Shown piece by piece: positions 19,755-28,535 of a stretch of 64,000 nucleotides of DNA. This DNA comes from Sphingobacterium multivorum (lineage in GTDB: Bacteria > Bacteroidota > Bacteroidia > Sphingobacteriales > Sphingobacteriaceae), in the NCBI RefSeq assembly GCF_900457465.1, contig NZ_UAUU01000002.1, positions 1 through 64,000 on the forward strand, read 5' to 3'. The notes beneath the pieces were generated by a model. The model was not told where the DNA came from, did no database searches, and saw nothing but the letters and a program-made list of their open reading frames with translations. Made by a program: the position numbers and the translations under genes. Within the stretch, counting starts at the first letter, position 1; each line of letters opens with the position of its first letter.

Positions 19755-20102
19755 CTAAGCAGTCATTCCAATAAAAACACTTCCGTTTTCAACCTTCACC
19801 GGGTAAGTTTTAATCGCACATTCATCACCCGAAAGACATTCACCTGTGTCTAGGGCAAAGGTTTTTTTATGGAAAGGACAAGCGACTTTCGGCGTCTCAC
19901 CCAAAGAGCCCAACATCCCGCGGCTTAAAATCATCTGCCGTTTGTGCGGACATTCATTCTGCGTGGCATACCACTCATTGCGGCGGGCAAAATAAAACAA
20001 GGCCACCTGTTCGTTATTCAATTTAAGACAGACTCCGCCGTTTTCAATGGCATCTTCAATCCGGCAAGCCTTCAGCCACTGCATGTCAATTTGCATATTC
20101 AT
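19755..20102 (-). CDS. nirD: Nitrite reductase [NAD(P)H] small subunit
   Basis: A 115-residue Rieske-fold protein. The two cluster motifs are present: CPHKRQ and, 34 residues on, CPFHKK, consistent with a NirD subunit that keeps a Rieske [2Fe-2S] site. It supports the siroheme subunit NirB in the six-electron reduction of nitrite to ammonium. Its start overlaps the 3' end of nirB by 4 bp (ATGA-type overlap), so translation is coupled. Confidence 0.93.
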   Translation of the reverse strand: MNMQIDMQWLKACRIEDAIENGGVCLKLNNEQVALFYFARRNEWYATQNECPHKRQMILSRGMLGSLGETPKVACPFHKKTFALDTGECLSGDECAIKTYPVKVENGSVFIGMTA

Positions 20103-22660
20103 ATGATTTCAATTAAAAGGTTTAGTGATTCTATATTTAATAAGTATTGATGTTCCAATCTGCAGCTTTCTTTCTGTCCGCGAAAGCTTTCGAAGCGAAC
20201 AGTTTCATCCTTCTCCTCTGGTGCATTTACAAAATGAACAAAGCGTTTACGAATTTCCGGATCCTCCACAGCGACTTTCCATTCACAGCGATAACTATCA
20301 ACAAGCAGCTGCATATCCTGTTCCCAGGAATCACCCATCCCCAGACTATCCTGTACCACAACATTTCTTAGATAATCTATTCCGCCCTCCATTTTATTGA
20401 GCCAGGTAGCAGTCCGCGTTAACGGATCCGCGGTGCGGATATAAAACATCAAAAAACGATCGATATAACGGATACAGGTTTCACTATCGATATCCGAGGC
20501 TAATAATAAGGCATGCTGCGGCTTACTTCCACCGTTGCCGCAAACATAAAGGTTCCAACCTTTTTCGGTTGCAATAATTCCAAAATCCTTACTCTGCGCT
20601 TCAGCACACTCGCGAATACAACCACTAACGGCCGACTTGATCTTATGCGGAGCACGTAGTCCACGATAGCGTTCCTCTATCCGTATCGCAAAAGAAACAC
20701 TATCGTGCAACCCAAACCGACACCAGGTACTGCCTACACAGCTTTTAACAGTCCGTAATGCCTTACCATAAGCATGTCCACTTTCAAAACCCGCAGCAAT
20801 AAGTTCTTCCCAAATCAATGGCAGATCATTGAGATGTGCACCAAATAAGTCAATGCGCTGTCCACCCGTAATTTTTGTATATAACCTGTATTTCTTGGCC
20901 ACCTCCCCAATAACGATCAGTTTATCCGGGGTAATTTCACCGCCTGGAATACGCGGGACCACCGAATATGTCCCACCCTTTTGTATATTAGCCAGATAAC
21001 GGTCGTTGCTATCCTGAGCCACATCATTACCCTTGCCAAGAATCATCTCGTTCCAAAGACTGGCAAGCAAGGAAGACACCAAAGGTTTACAGACTTCGCA
21101 TCCATGGCCATGGCCCAGCACATCCAATACATGATCATAACTTTTGAGCTCGTGGATCTTGATCAGATCATAAAGCTCCTGACGGCTCAAATCGAAATGT
21201 TCGCAGATGGTACTCCGGATATATTTCCCTTGCTGTTTCATGGTGTAATTAACAAGGTCCTTAATCATCGGCACACAGCCGCCGCATCCTGATCCGGCTT
21301 TGGTACATTTCTTTACGGCGTCCGCATTTTCACAATTTTTAGTTGCTACAGCATCACAAATCTGTGCTTTAGAAACTCCTTCACAACTGCAGATTAGCGC
21401 CGCATCAGGAAGAGCCTCTAGACCAGAAGAAGCCGACCTACTTTCACGCTGCTGGTCGAAAAGGAGAAGTTCTGGATGTTCTGCTAATGGGAGGTTATTG
21501 TTAACCATCTGAAGCAACATGTTGTAACTTGTCGCTTCCCCGACAAGTATTCCGCCCAATAGCCGCGTTCCATCTGTACTGACGTTTAGTCGTTTATAAA
21601 TACCCTTATTACGATCCTCCAATAAGATCGTTCGAGCATAAGGTTCACTGATAAAAGGATCTCCAAAACTTGCCACATCAACTCCCATCAGTTTCAGTTT
21701 AGTGCTCATATCAAACCCTATAAAAGATTTTTCTTCTCCTATGATTTGAGCTGCCGCAATTTCAGCCATCTCATACCCAGGCGCCACCAGACCATAAATC
21801 ATATCATTCACCAAGGCGCATTCACCGATGGCATAAACTGAAGGGTCTGAGGTCTGCATCTGTGCATTCACCAAAATTCCACCCCGTTCACCGACAGCTA
21901 GGCCCGACTTCTTGGCGAGTTCGTCACGGGGACGTATACCAGCCGATATCACCAGCAGATCTGTCGCCATGGAGGTGCCGTCGTTAAAGGCGACTCCTGT
22001 GAGGCGATCATCACCTAGCAGTTGACTTGTGGATTTTTGCAATAAGCAACGCAAGCCCAATTCCGCGAGCTTATGCTGCAAAAGCACACTTGCACTATCG
22101 TCGATCTGGCGTGGCATCAGGCGCGGAGCAAATTCAATCACAGCAGTTTCTTTTAGGCCAAGATCTAGGAGAGCTTTAGCCGCTTCAAGACCCAAAAGTC
22201 CGCCCCCCATGACCGTACCAGTTTTGACCTTTGCCGCATAAGCCTTAATCAACTCCAAGTCTTCGATTGTACGGTAGAGAAACACCCCTTCTTTCTCAAT
22301 CCCAGGAATAGGAGGAACAAAAGGGGAAGAACCTGTCGCAAAAACCAAATAGTCATAATTTAATGTAATCCCTTTTAGAGACTTCACTTCCTTTTTCAAG
22401 AGATTTATAGCAATAACAGGATCATCTAAATGGATTTTTACATTATTCTCTATATACCACTCATTTTTTAGCAAAAAAAGTTCATTAATGGACGAAACTT
22501 TGAAGTAATCTGTCAAATGAACACGATCATAAGCACGAATTGACTCCTCTGCGAATACAGTTATACCTAGGTTATTAGATTTTTGCTTTAATTTTTCACA
22601 AATCTTATTACCAACCATACCATTTCCGATAATAACAACATTTTTTCTATCCATAATCAT
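20099..22660 (-). CDS. nirB: Nitrite reductase [NAD(P)H] large subunit
   Basis: An 853-residue cytoplasmic assimilatory nitrite reductase. Domains in order: FAD/NAD-binding pyridine nucleotide reductase (residues 1-400, GNGMVGNKICE near the start and a second dinucleotide motif MGGGLLGLEAA); BFD-like [2Fe-2S] domain (about 420-460, CSCEGVSKAQIC and CGGC); ferredoxin-like and siroheme/[4Fe-4S] domains (about 560-850). The four siroheme-cluster cysteines lie in CVGSTWC and CIREC. Electrons flow from NAD(P)H through FAD and Fe-S to siroheme, converting nitrite to ammonium. ATG at 22660 or 22654 are both possible. No nitrate reductase gene is in the window. Confidence 0.96.
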   Translation of the reverse strand: MIMDRKNVVIIGNGMVGNKICEKLKQKSNNLGITVFAEESIRAYDRVHLTDYFKVSSINELFLLKNEWYIENNVKIHLDDPVIAINLLKKEVKSLKGITLNYDYLVFATGSSPFVPPIPGIEKEGVFLYRTIEDLELIKAYAAKVKTGTVMGGGLLGLEAAKALLDLGLKETAVIEFAPRLMPRQIDDSASVLLQHKLAELGLRCLLQKSTSQLLGDDRLTGVAFNDGTSMATDLLVISAGIRPRDELAKKSGLAVGERGGILVNAQMQTSDPSVYAIGECALVNDMIYGLVAPGYEMAEIAAAQIIGEEKSFIGFDMSTKLKLMGVDVASFGDPFISEPYARTILLEDRNKGIYKRLNVSTDGTRLLGGILVGEATSYNMLLQMVNNNLPLAEHPELLLFDQQRESRSASSGLEALPDAALICSCEGVSKAQICDAVATKNCENADAVKKCTKAGSGCGGCVPMIKDLVNYTMKQQGKYIRSTICEHFDLSRQELYDLIKIHELKSYDHVLDVLGHGHGCEVCKPLVSSLLASLWNEMILGKGNDVAQDSNDRYLANIQKGGTYSVVPRIPGGEITPDKLIVIGEVAKKYRLYTKITGGQRIDLFGAHLNDLPLIWEELIAAGFESGHAYGKALRTVKSCVGSTWCRFGLHDSVSFAIRIEERYRGLRAPHKIKSAVSGCIRECAEAQSKDFGIIATEKGWNLYVCGNGGSKPQHALLLASDIDSETCIRYIDRFLMFYIRTADPLTRTATWLNKMEGGIDYLRNVVVQDSLGMGDSWEQDMQLLVDSYRCEWKVAVEDPEIRKRFVHFVNAPEEKDETVRFESFRGQKESCRLEHQYLLNIESLNLLIEII

Positions 22661-22760
22661 AATTTTTATTGAAAAAAATCAATTTACACTTTCAATAACA
22701 CTAATTTATGGAATAAAAAATCAAAAAATCAAAATAAATATGATTTTTATAATATTTTTT

Positions 22761-22805
22761 CAAAAATAAAACATAAAAATTAACACAAAACATGATTTTA
22801 GTCAT
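22761..22805 (-). promoter_or_regulatory. Candidate nir promoter with palindromic activator site
   Basis: Read on the minus strand, TTTG (22789-22786) and TATTTTTG (22768-22761) match the Bacteroidota -33 and -7 elements with 17 bp between them, placing transcription start near 22755, about 95 bp before nirB. Just upstream lies ATGATTTTAGTCAT (22792-22805), an ATGA-N6-TCAT palindrome centred about 43 bp before that start, the position used by class II Crp/Fnr activators. The Fnr-like protein at 17.7 kb is the natural candidate to bind it. The same palindrome is about 50 bp upstream of the divergent methyltransferase gene. Confidence 0.4.
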
Positions 22806-22853
22806 ATTTTTTTAATACTTTTATATAAAATAAAAACAAAAAAAAAGGATATA

Positions 22854-23615
22854 ATGAAAGAAATAAAGAAAAAAACCTTATTTATTGTAGGTTCTGGACC
22901 GGGAGACCCCGAATTACTTACCATAAAAGCTTATAAAGCGATAGAAAATGCTGAAGTGATCTTATATGACAACCTAATTAATCAAGAAATCCTTCAAATA
23001 GCAGACAAAAACTGCTTAAAACACTATGTTGGCAAGCATCCTTATGGAAAATACGTTCCTCAGGAAGAAATAAATGAACTTATCCTACATTACTGCAGCA
23101 AATTCGACAGGGTGCTACGACTTAAAGGTGGTGATCCCTATCTTTTTGGCCGGGGTTTTGAAGAATGGCTTACCGTGCAAAACAGATCCATTGACATCAC
23201 CTATATTCCGGGTATCAGCAGCATGCAAGGCGCAGGCCTTCATAATATTCCATTAACACATCGCGGTGTAAGTGAAGGCGTATGGGTATTGACAGGCATG
23301 AAGAAAGATGGAACCCTTTCATCCGATCTGCAACTAGCGGTTCAGAGCAGATCTACAGTAGTTATCTATATGGGCATGCGTAAGCTCGACGAAATTGCAC
23401 GTACTTATGTGTTACACGGTAAAGGAGAAACAACAGCCTCGATTATACAGCACGCAAGCTTACCTCAACAAAGACAAGTGCATTGCAAAGTCAAAGATCT
23501 CGTAAAAATAAGCAAAGAGTATAACATGGGACATCCAGCCATCATTATCATCGGCGACGTCGTGAATCTACAACATACATTGACACTGGCTACCGAAAAA
23601 AGGCACATCATCTAA
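22854..23615 (+). CDS. cobA: Uroporphyrinogen-III C-methyltransferase
   Basis: A 253-residue SAM-dependent methyltransferase that makes precorrin-2, the first committed step of siroheme synthesis. Family motifs are clear: VGSGPGDPELLTIKAYKAI, LKGGDPYLFGRG, and YIPGISS, in normal order and spacing. It is divergent from nirB, whose product needs siroheme, and shares the intergenic control region. Only the methyltransferase is here; the dehydrogenase/ferrochelatase that completes siroheme must be encoded elsewhere. Start is the ATG at 22854 after AAAAAGGATATA. Confidence 0.94.
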   Translation: MKEIKKKTLFIVGSGPGDPELLTIKAYKAIENAEVILYDNLINQEILQIADKNCLKHYVGKHPYGKYVPQEEINELILHYCSKFDRVLRLKGGDPYLFGRGFEEWLTVQNRSIDITYIPGISSMQGAGLHNIPLTHRGVSEGVWVLTGMKKDGTLSSDLQLAVQSRSTVVIYMGMRKLDEIARTYVLHGKGETTASIIQHASLPQQRQVHCKVKDLVKISKEYNMGHPAIIIIGDVVNLQHTLTLATEKRHII

Positions 23616-23745
23616 CGCTATCTGCCCGTCATTCTGCCGGACACAACAATACCACTTCGCAGCAGCACGTAAACAGAAGAGCTTGCCGCAGGGATGAATA
23701 TTCGCTGAATTCGACCACAATACAAGGCCAAAATAGTCAGGCCGT

Positions 23746-24495
23746 CTATACAATCTGCAGATCCATATTTCTAAAGGGATTCAGTTCGGAATCATTGGAG
23801 TCCAGGTCGGTGATTAATGCCGTGAGCGAATCTATTGGACATACCCTAAACAGTTCCCCTTGATAAAGCTTATTCTGGCTGGCTAAGGCTATTGTTTTCT
23901 TTGCACATTGCACCATCATCTTTTTTGTTTCGCCATCTGCAGCTGACGTTGCCGATACACCGAGCTCAGGATCTACAGCACAAGTTCCCATAATAAAGAT
24001 ATCGGCGTTATATTTAGCAACTTCCATACAGGTTGTGATGCCTGAAGTTACAGCCAGATCGGGTTCAAAATTACCACCCAAAAAAATAAGTTCTACATTT
24101 TTGAACTTCTCGAGCAGCGGCACTATGGAAAAATTATTTGTAACCATCCGGATCAGGATATCCAATGGCATCGCATTCACTACGGCCCATGTCGTAGTGC
24201 CACCATCCACAAAAAGGGTCATGCCATCTTTCAGAAACGGCTGTACTTTTAATGCAATAATATCTTTTTCTTTGGTCAGAAACGATTGCCTATCCTGGAA
24301 AGTCAACGGATCTTTTTCGCGAAGCATAGCCCCACCCCTGGTCTTGGAAAGCAAGCCGTTCCGATAGAGAAGATCTATGTCGCGACGGATGGTATCTTCC
24401 GATACCGCCAACAATACCGCCAGTTCTTCAAATTTCACCTTCCTCCGACTCGCCAATTCGCGGAGTATTACCTCAAAACGCTCTTCTTTTAACAT
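23746..24495 (-). CDS. DeoR/GlpR family transcriptional regulator
   Basis: A 249-residue repressor with an N-terminal DeoR winged helix (residues 6-57; VKFEELAVLLAVSEDTIRRD) and a C-terminal sugar-phosphate-binding DeoRC domain (about 75-230; FVDGGTTTWAVVNAMP). Such proteins repress sugar catabolism or transport operons until a phosphorylated sugar binds. It starts 4 bp after the stop of the MFS transporter gene and is co-transcribed with it; autoregulation through the 44-bp palindrome upstream of the transporter is plausible. Confidence 0.92.
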   Translation of the reverse strand: MLKEERFEVILRELASRRKVKFEELAVLLAVSEDTIRRDIDLLYRNGLLSKTRGGAMLREKDPLTFQDRQSFLTKEKDIIALKVQPFLKDGMTLFVDGGTTTWAVVNAMPLDILIRMVTNNFSIVPLLEKFKNVELIFLGGNFEPDLAVTSGITTCMEVAKYNADIFIMGTCAVDPELGVSATSAADGETKKMMVQCAKKTIALASQNKLYQGELFRVCPIDSLTALITDLDSNDSELNPFRNMDLQIV

Positions 24496-24499
24496 GCTA

Positions 24500-25684
24500 C
24501 TACTTCCTGATTTTATAGATAAGGGCTACCACTAGAAAAAGTAAAGCTATTGTTTCGAAAGCAATGATCAAAGAAAAATGCTGTGCAATAGCACCCAAAA
24601 GCGCCGGTCCTGCCAGCTGACCTGCATAGCCCATGGTTGAAATAACCGGAATGGCTACTGTCGGTGAAAGTCCTTCAATCCGGCCACCCTCGCTAAAAAA
24701 TACAGGGACAATATTGGCGGCTCCCAGTCCCAACAGGACAAATCCAACAAGTGTAACAGAAAGCCAGGGACTAAATACCAGGATCAAAATACCTAATGAC
24801 GCCAATAGGCTCCCACCGATCACCACCACTTTACTATTCAGCTTGCTTACTAATCGATCTCCCTGCAATCTCATCACCGCCATCGCTACGGAGAAGGCCG
24901 CATATCCAATTCCCGTAAATTCCGGAGATACGCCTTTGTGATCCCGCAAGAATATGGCGCTCCAATCCAACATCGCTCCCTCCGACAGAAAGGCGATGAA
25001 ACACATCAGTCCAAGTACCAGCACACTCCACCTGAGCCATTGAAATCTTTTTTTGGAAACCCGAGTCTCATCAATGTGGGAAAACTCGACAATGATTTCC
25101 TTTTCCTTATGGTAACCCAGCAGCTTTCGATATTGTAAGATCAATAGCAGTATTAAAAAGATAGCGATAGTAACTGCCGCATAAATCGGAATTAGCCCCA
25201 TCTTTATCAGAAAACCCAAGCCGATCGATCCAAATAGGCCACCTACGCTGAACAGCCCATGTAAAGATGACATGATCGGTTTACCCATGGCATTCTGAAC
25301 CTGCACACCATGTGCGTTCATAGCCACATCTATACTACCTATACTGCAGCCAAATATAAAAAGAACACAGGCCATCAAATAGCTATTTGTTACCATCAAC
25401 AGAACAGGGAGCACAACGGCAGCAATTATACCTGAGATCAAAATCACTTGTCTACTCCCAAGTTTCCCGATAAAAAAACCAGAGAGAGGCATCGTTAATA
25501 GTGCACCACCACCCAAACACAGCAGTAAAAGCCCCAGTTCTCCATCGTTAAGACCAAGACGGTCCTTGGCGAAAGGTACCATCGGTGCCCAGCTTGATAG
25601 CGCGAGGCCACATACCAAAAACATAACCTGTGTCGCTGTTTTTGCCTTAATTATCGATTCGTTAATGATCGGTTTGTTCAACAT
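24500..25684 (-). CDS. MFS transporter (YbjJ-like)
   Basis: A 394-residue major facilitator with twelve predicted membrane helices. The pattern SIGSIDVAMNAHGVQVQ in helix 4-5 and the overall layout are those of the YbjJ-like branch of the superfamily, whose substrates are poorly known. It is the first gene of an operon with a DeoR repressor, which suggests a sugar or sugar derivative as substrate (inference). The start codon lies only 11 bp from the edge of a perfect 44-bp palindrome, so translation or transcription may be controlled there. Confidence 0.9.
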   Translation of the reverse strand: MLNKPIINESIIKAKTATQVMFLVCGLALSSWAPMVPFAKDRLGLNDGELGLLLLCLGGGALLTMPLSGFFIGKLGSRQVILISGIIAAVVLPVLLMVTNSYLMACVLFIFGCSIGSIDVAMNAHGVQVQNAMGKPIMSSLHGLFSVGGLFGSIGLGFLIKMGLIPIYAAVTIAIFLILLLILQYRKLLGYHKEKEIIVEFSHIDETRVSKKRFQWLRWSVLVLGLMCFIAFLSEGAMLDWSAIFLRDHKGVSPEFTGIGYAAFSVAMAVMRLQGDRLVSKLNSKVVVIGGSLLASLGILILVFSPWLSVTLVGFVLLGLGAANIVPVFFSEGGRIEGLSPTVAIPVISTMGYAGQLAGPALLGAIAQHFSLIIAFETIALLFLVVALIYKIRK

Positions 25685-25695
25685 TCTGATAAATT

Positions 25696-25739
25696 TTACA
25701 TTGCAATATTATGCAAATTTGCATAATATTGCAATGTAA
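25696..25739. promoter_or_regulatory. Perfect 44-bp palindrome between divergent genes
   Basis: Two 22-base arms (25696-25717 and 25718-25739) are exact reverse complements with no loop; the centre reads TGCAAATTTGCA and each arm contains ATTGCAATATTATGCA-type subrepeats. It lies between the divergent MFS and VOC genes, 11 bp from the MFS start and 19 bp from the VOC start, and no gene ends here, so it is not an ordinary terminator. A dimer-of-dimers operator for the DeoR protein is the simplest reading. Confidence 0.75.
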
Positions 25740-25758
25740 TTAAATAAAAAGATTTGCC

Positions 25759-26148
25759 ATGCGAATAGAACACCTCGCCCTGTGGGTCGATGACCTCGAG
25801 AAAATACGTGCTTTTTACGCCAAATACTTTGGTACTGTTAGCGGAGAAAAATACCATAACCCGAAGAAAGGGTTTTCATCCTACTTTCTTAAATTCCGCG
25901 AGTCAGACGCACGTTTAGAGATTATGAACCGTATTGATATCACTGCAGCAGCAGCTGACAGAAGCCTGAGCAAAGGTTATACCCATCTAGCCCTAAGCGT
26001 CGGTGGAAAAGATGCTGTCGATAAGTTGACCGAGCAATTACGGTTGGATGGATATATTATCGAAAGCGAACCCCGTACGACGGGCGATGGGTATTATGAA
26101 AGTGTCATACTTGATCCAGAGGGAAATCCAATAGAAATTGTAGCTTAA
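25759..26148 (+). CDS. VOC family protein (glyoxalase-like)
   Basis: A 129-residue vicinal-oxygen-chelate fold protein with two beta-alpha-beta-beta-beta modules (ALWVDDLEKIRAFYAKYFG and YTHLALSVGGKDAV). Metal ligand candidates are the N-terminal His in EHLAL, His in THLAL and the glutamates in EIMNR and IEIVA. Members include glyoxalases, ring-cleavage dioxygenases and fosfomycin-resistance enzymes; this one is closest in pattern to generic glyoxalase/bleomycin-resistance proteins and the substrate is unknown. It is divergent from the MFS/DeoR operon across the palindrome. Confidence 0.88.
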   Translation: MRIEHLALWVDDLEKIRAFYAKYFGTVSGEKYHNPKKGFSSYFLKFRESDARLEIMNRIDITAAAADRSLSKGYTHLALSVGGKDAVDKLTEQLRLDGYIIESEPRTTGDGYYESVILDPEGNPIEIVA

Positions 26149-26160
26149 ACGAAAAAAAAT

Positions 26161-26190
26161 AAAGCATCTCGATGGTGTTCGAGGTGCTTT
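26161..26190 (+). terminator. Hairpin terminator after the VOC gene
   Basis: AAAGCATCTCGA and TCGAGGTGCTTT form a 12-bp stem (one G-T pair) with a 6-base loop, preceded by an A-rich run. It begins 12 bp after the VOC stop codon. The T-run on the plus strand is short, so efficiency is uncertain. Confidence 0.7.
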
Positions 26191-26237
26191 ACCTTAATCC
26201 GTATGAAAAGAAAGTCCAAAAGGCCTATTTAAGGGAT

Positions 26238-26840
26238 TCAATTACGATTTTTTATAACAGGATCGATCCAGTAGTAGTCGTGGTCGGTATGGGAAAAGAA
26301 CTCCATGGGGGTGACGTGACAATCAATGGTGTCGCTGAGCCCATCGTCGGTATAACTGACTACCTCTTCGGAGGGAAGCACCATACCGCTCATAATGGAA
26401 CCATAGTCCAGGCAATGAAGATCCGACATCAGTACATTGACATGATTCGATACGACCCATTGTTCCATTTCTTCCTTACTGACACGTTTTACACGATCGG
26501 CCAAAAAGCGAGCTTCCTCCAGCTCTTTTTCAACGCTGTCCGGAAAAAATAGTAGTAAAAATGCCTCATACTTTTCAACGTCTTTATTTCGAATTGCTTC
26601 ATTCCGTAGAAACAGCTTCTCGCCCATCTGTCCATACTGGTCCGCATATTTTTTCAGTTCCATCTGCGCAAGTTCCTGATCCGACCATTTTTGCAGCTCG
26701 GATAAGGCATACACCTCCGTACCTTGTCCGTCACAGCGGTTGAGGTATTCCCAGATATCGCCCTGCACGACTTTAGGTTTCTTCTGCTCCAGCACATTGT
26801 AGCCTTGGGCTATCCATGCGTCTATTTGTTCCCTTCTCAT
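26238..26840 (-). CDS. Hypothetical soluble protein
   Basis: A 200-residue protein, mostly helical in its first 140 residues with many charged residues, then an acidic C-terminus containing SHTDHDYYWIDP. No signal peptide or membrane segment is visible and I recognise no family. It lies on its own, convergent with the VOC gene and upstream of the small membrane protein on the same strand. Confidence 0.7.
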   Translation of the reverse strand: MRREQIDAWIAQGYNVLEQKKPKVVQGDIWEYLNRCDGQGTEVYALSELQKWSDQELAQMELKKYADQYGQMGEKLFLRNEAIRNKDVEKYEAFLLLFFPDSVEKELEEARFLADRVKRVSKEEMEQWVVSNHVNVLMSDLHCLDYGSIMSGMVLPSEEVVSYTDDGLSDTIDCHVTPMEFFSHTDHDYYWIDPVIKNRN

Positions 26841-26896
26841 GTTCTGCTATTCTTTTAAAAAGAAACAACAGCGCAACTGCAATGGTTTGCTTTTTT

Positions 26897-27151
26897 CTAT
26901 TTGAGATTCCGGGCTTTCAACTCCGCATCGACAGCCTTTTCATTTTTACCAAAATATTTATAGGCTAGGACCGCCAGAATCAGGGGAAAAATTGTCGGCC
27001 AGGTTATGCCTGCGACGAATACACTGTAGGCAGCTATCCCTAAACAAAAGCCAATGATCGATGCATTGATGATTTTCGTGGGTTTGGCTTTCTTCTTAAG
27101 AACCAACAACTCTTCATTACTGAGTTCATTTAATTTCTTTTCTTCCATCAT
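26897..27151 (-). CDS. Small two-helix membrane protein
   Basis: An 84-residue protein with a charged N-terminus (NELSNEELLVLKKKAKPTK) and two hydrophobic helices (about residues 28-45 and 50-65). The N-terminal LSNEELL pattern resembles other small Bacteroidota membrane proteins of unknown function. It ends 56 bp before, and may be co-transcribed with, the 200-residue hypothetical. Confidence 0.7.
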   Translation of the reverse strand: MMEEKKLNELSNEELLVLKKKAKPTKIINASIIGFCLGIAAYSVFVAGITWPTIFPLILAVLAYKYFGKNEKAVDAELKARNLK

Positions 27152-27266
27152 GTCTATACTTTTATAGGTTAGTTATTTTGTATGTTGATGCGAATATAAT
27201 TATTTAAATGGGCAATAAAAAAACAGAAAAGGTTGGAAATTAGCAAAAATAATAGCGCAAAAAAAT

Positions 27267-27304
27267 AAAAAAGGTCGGATGAAAATGGAACACCCGACCT
27301 TTTT
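27267..27304. terminator. Hairpin terminator
   Basis: AAAAAGGTCGG and CCGACCTTTTT flank a 15-base loop. The A- and T-runs allow action on either strand; the DoxX-like gene ending at 27411 on the minus strand is the probable user. Confidence 0.75.
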
Positions 27305-27410
27305 AACTAAGTTACTCCTTACATGGATATCTATAGGACAACAGCCGCAGGCAGATGGTTTGTTTTTTTTCCAATTTGTATCAGCTTCTGATCGACCAGT
27401 TTTCACCCAA

Positions 27411-27815
27411 TCAGCTCTTGCTTGTACTTTGCAATGCCCAGGCCACCAATAGGGGTTGAAAAAATAAACGGGCGAGCCGCTTTCCATCCGTATCCAATCC
27501 AAAGCCATCCCGATGGTCTGTATATTGGGCAATATTTCCGGGAAACACGGCTGCAAAAAATGCTGCTGCAATTTTTCCAACGTTCGATCGCTGTTTGGCA
27601 GGTGCTAAAATCAATGTAGCACCAAGAGCAATTTCCGCAAAACCCGAATATACAACCGTATCATCTTTGGAGATCGGAACCCAGTCTGGCACCTGAGCCT
27701 GAAATTCCTTACGGGCAAAGGTCAGATGTCCAATACCGGCAACAACCAAAAAAGCACCTAATCCAACCCGTGCAATCTTCTGCATATGTGATTTATCCAT
27801 AGCTTTTTTATTCAA
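27411..27815 (-). CDS. DoxX-like membrane protein
   Basis: A 134-residue protein with four hydrophobic segments and the DoxX-type patterns GAFLVVAGIGHLTF, YSGFAEIALGATLI and FPGNIAQYTDHRD. Family members are membrane proteins linked to quinone redox chemistry or thiol stress, mostly uncharacterised. Internal ATGs at 27800 and 27785 are also possible starts. It has its own terminator downstream. Confidence 0.82.
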   Translation of the reverse strand: MNKKAMDKSHMQKIARVGLGAFLVVAGIGHLTFARKEFQAQVPDWVPISKDDTVVYSGFAEIALGATLILAPAKQRSNVGKIAAAFFAAVFPGNIAQYTDHRDGFGLDTDGKRLARLFFQPLLVAWALQSTSKS

Positions 27816-28287
27816 AGTACATCATTCGACGTAAAATTGTTTGACCTATTGCAACGCATCAATGTCATAGCCTATGATCAGAAAGAACAGCAACATATTA
27901 CAAGTTTACTCAACGAGGCTGTCGTTATGCCCAAGCGTGTTGATTTGATGTGCTATCCTACCGATGATTTTTGGGTGCGGAAAGGAATGGGGATCGAAGG
28001 AATAACAAAAAGCGGCCGATCTCCTCAGAGCAAGGCCGCTTTTTCAGATAGACAAATGGTACGTCACTGCATCCTGGCTCTTTCCTGTAGTGCAGATCGG
28101 TATCACTAACGGAACAACTGCCGGCACTCAAACGTTTTCGAAGAAATATAAGAACAGCTGCCTTTCTCAAATCCAAAACCTGAGCATGTTTCCCTATATT
28201 TATACCCATGCTCCTAGAGCTACTGTTATGTCAATTTCTTAATACTCGATTAAACGGGTTGAAAAAACTTACAAACAGGCAGTTTGA
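27816..28287. other. Region without a supportable gene
   Basis: A plus-strand frame of 90 codons (27837-28109) and a minus-strand frame of 83 codons (27958-28209) both run through the hairpin at 28007-28044 and have no family features. The stretch looks like worn-out coding DNA upstream of the GH29 remnant, but I cannot identify what it was. Confidence 0.5.
28007..28044. terminator. Perfect hairpin terminator
   Basis: AAAAAGCGGCC and GGCCGCTTTTT are perfectly complementary around a 16-base loop. There is no intact gene on either side to which it clearly belongs, consistent with gene loss in this region. Confidence 0.75.
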
Positions 28288-28458
28288 GATCAGGAGCCGG
28301 AGCTCGCAAAAAGTAGTCTCAACATCAAAAGTTTAGCGCTTCTCGGGCGTTCCTCAAAGGTGAAATGGACACAAGGAAGAGATACGCTACAGCTGTCTTT
28401 ACCCACTGTCAAGAACCCAAAAATCCCGAATTACGTGTATAAGATCGAATCGAATTAG
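28288..28458 (+). pseudogene. C-terminal remnant of a GH29 alpha-L-fucosidase
   Basis: Too short and startless to be listed as a gene, this frame is open from 28288 to a TAG at 28456 and encodes 56 residues matching the end of Bacteroidota GH29 enzymes: SLNIKSLALLGRSSKVKW, then DTLQLSLPTV and a final PNYVYKIE. Upstream the frame is closed by a TGA at 28285. A terminator follows 40 bp later, as expected for a genuine 3' end. The rest of the enzyme is gone. Confidence 0.6.
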
Positions 28459-28497
28459 ACCAACGCCTATTTCACAAATCGTCTTACTCCCTTTAAC

Positions 28498-28535
28498 AAA
28501 AAGCTCCTTGATCATTGATTGATCAGTGAGCTTTT
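28498..28535 (+). terminator. Hairpin terminator after the GH29 remnant
   Basis: AAAAGCTC-ct-TGATCA pairs with TGATCA-gt-GAGCTTTT around a 5-base loop. It lies 40 bp beyond the remnant's stop codon and was presumably its terminator. Confidence 0.75.

Noticed and set aside
22669..22682. FNR-box-like TTGAA-N4-ATCAA just before nirB
   Set aside because: It is made largely of an A-run in very AT-rich DNA and lies in the predicted leader, 8 bp from the start codon, a poor position for an activator. The palindrome at 22792-22805 is better placed.
26172..26552. Plus-strand 126-codon frame
   Set aside because: It overlaps the terminator after the VOC gene and is antisense to the 200-residue hypothetical; no family features.
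27837..28109. Plus-strand 90-codon frame
   Set aside because: It runs through the perfect hairpin at 28007-28044 and shows no recognisable protein pattern.
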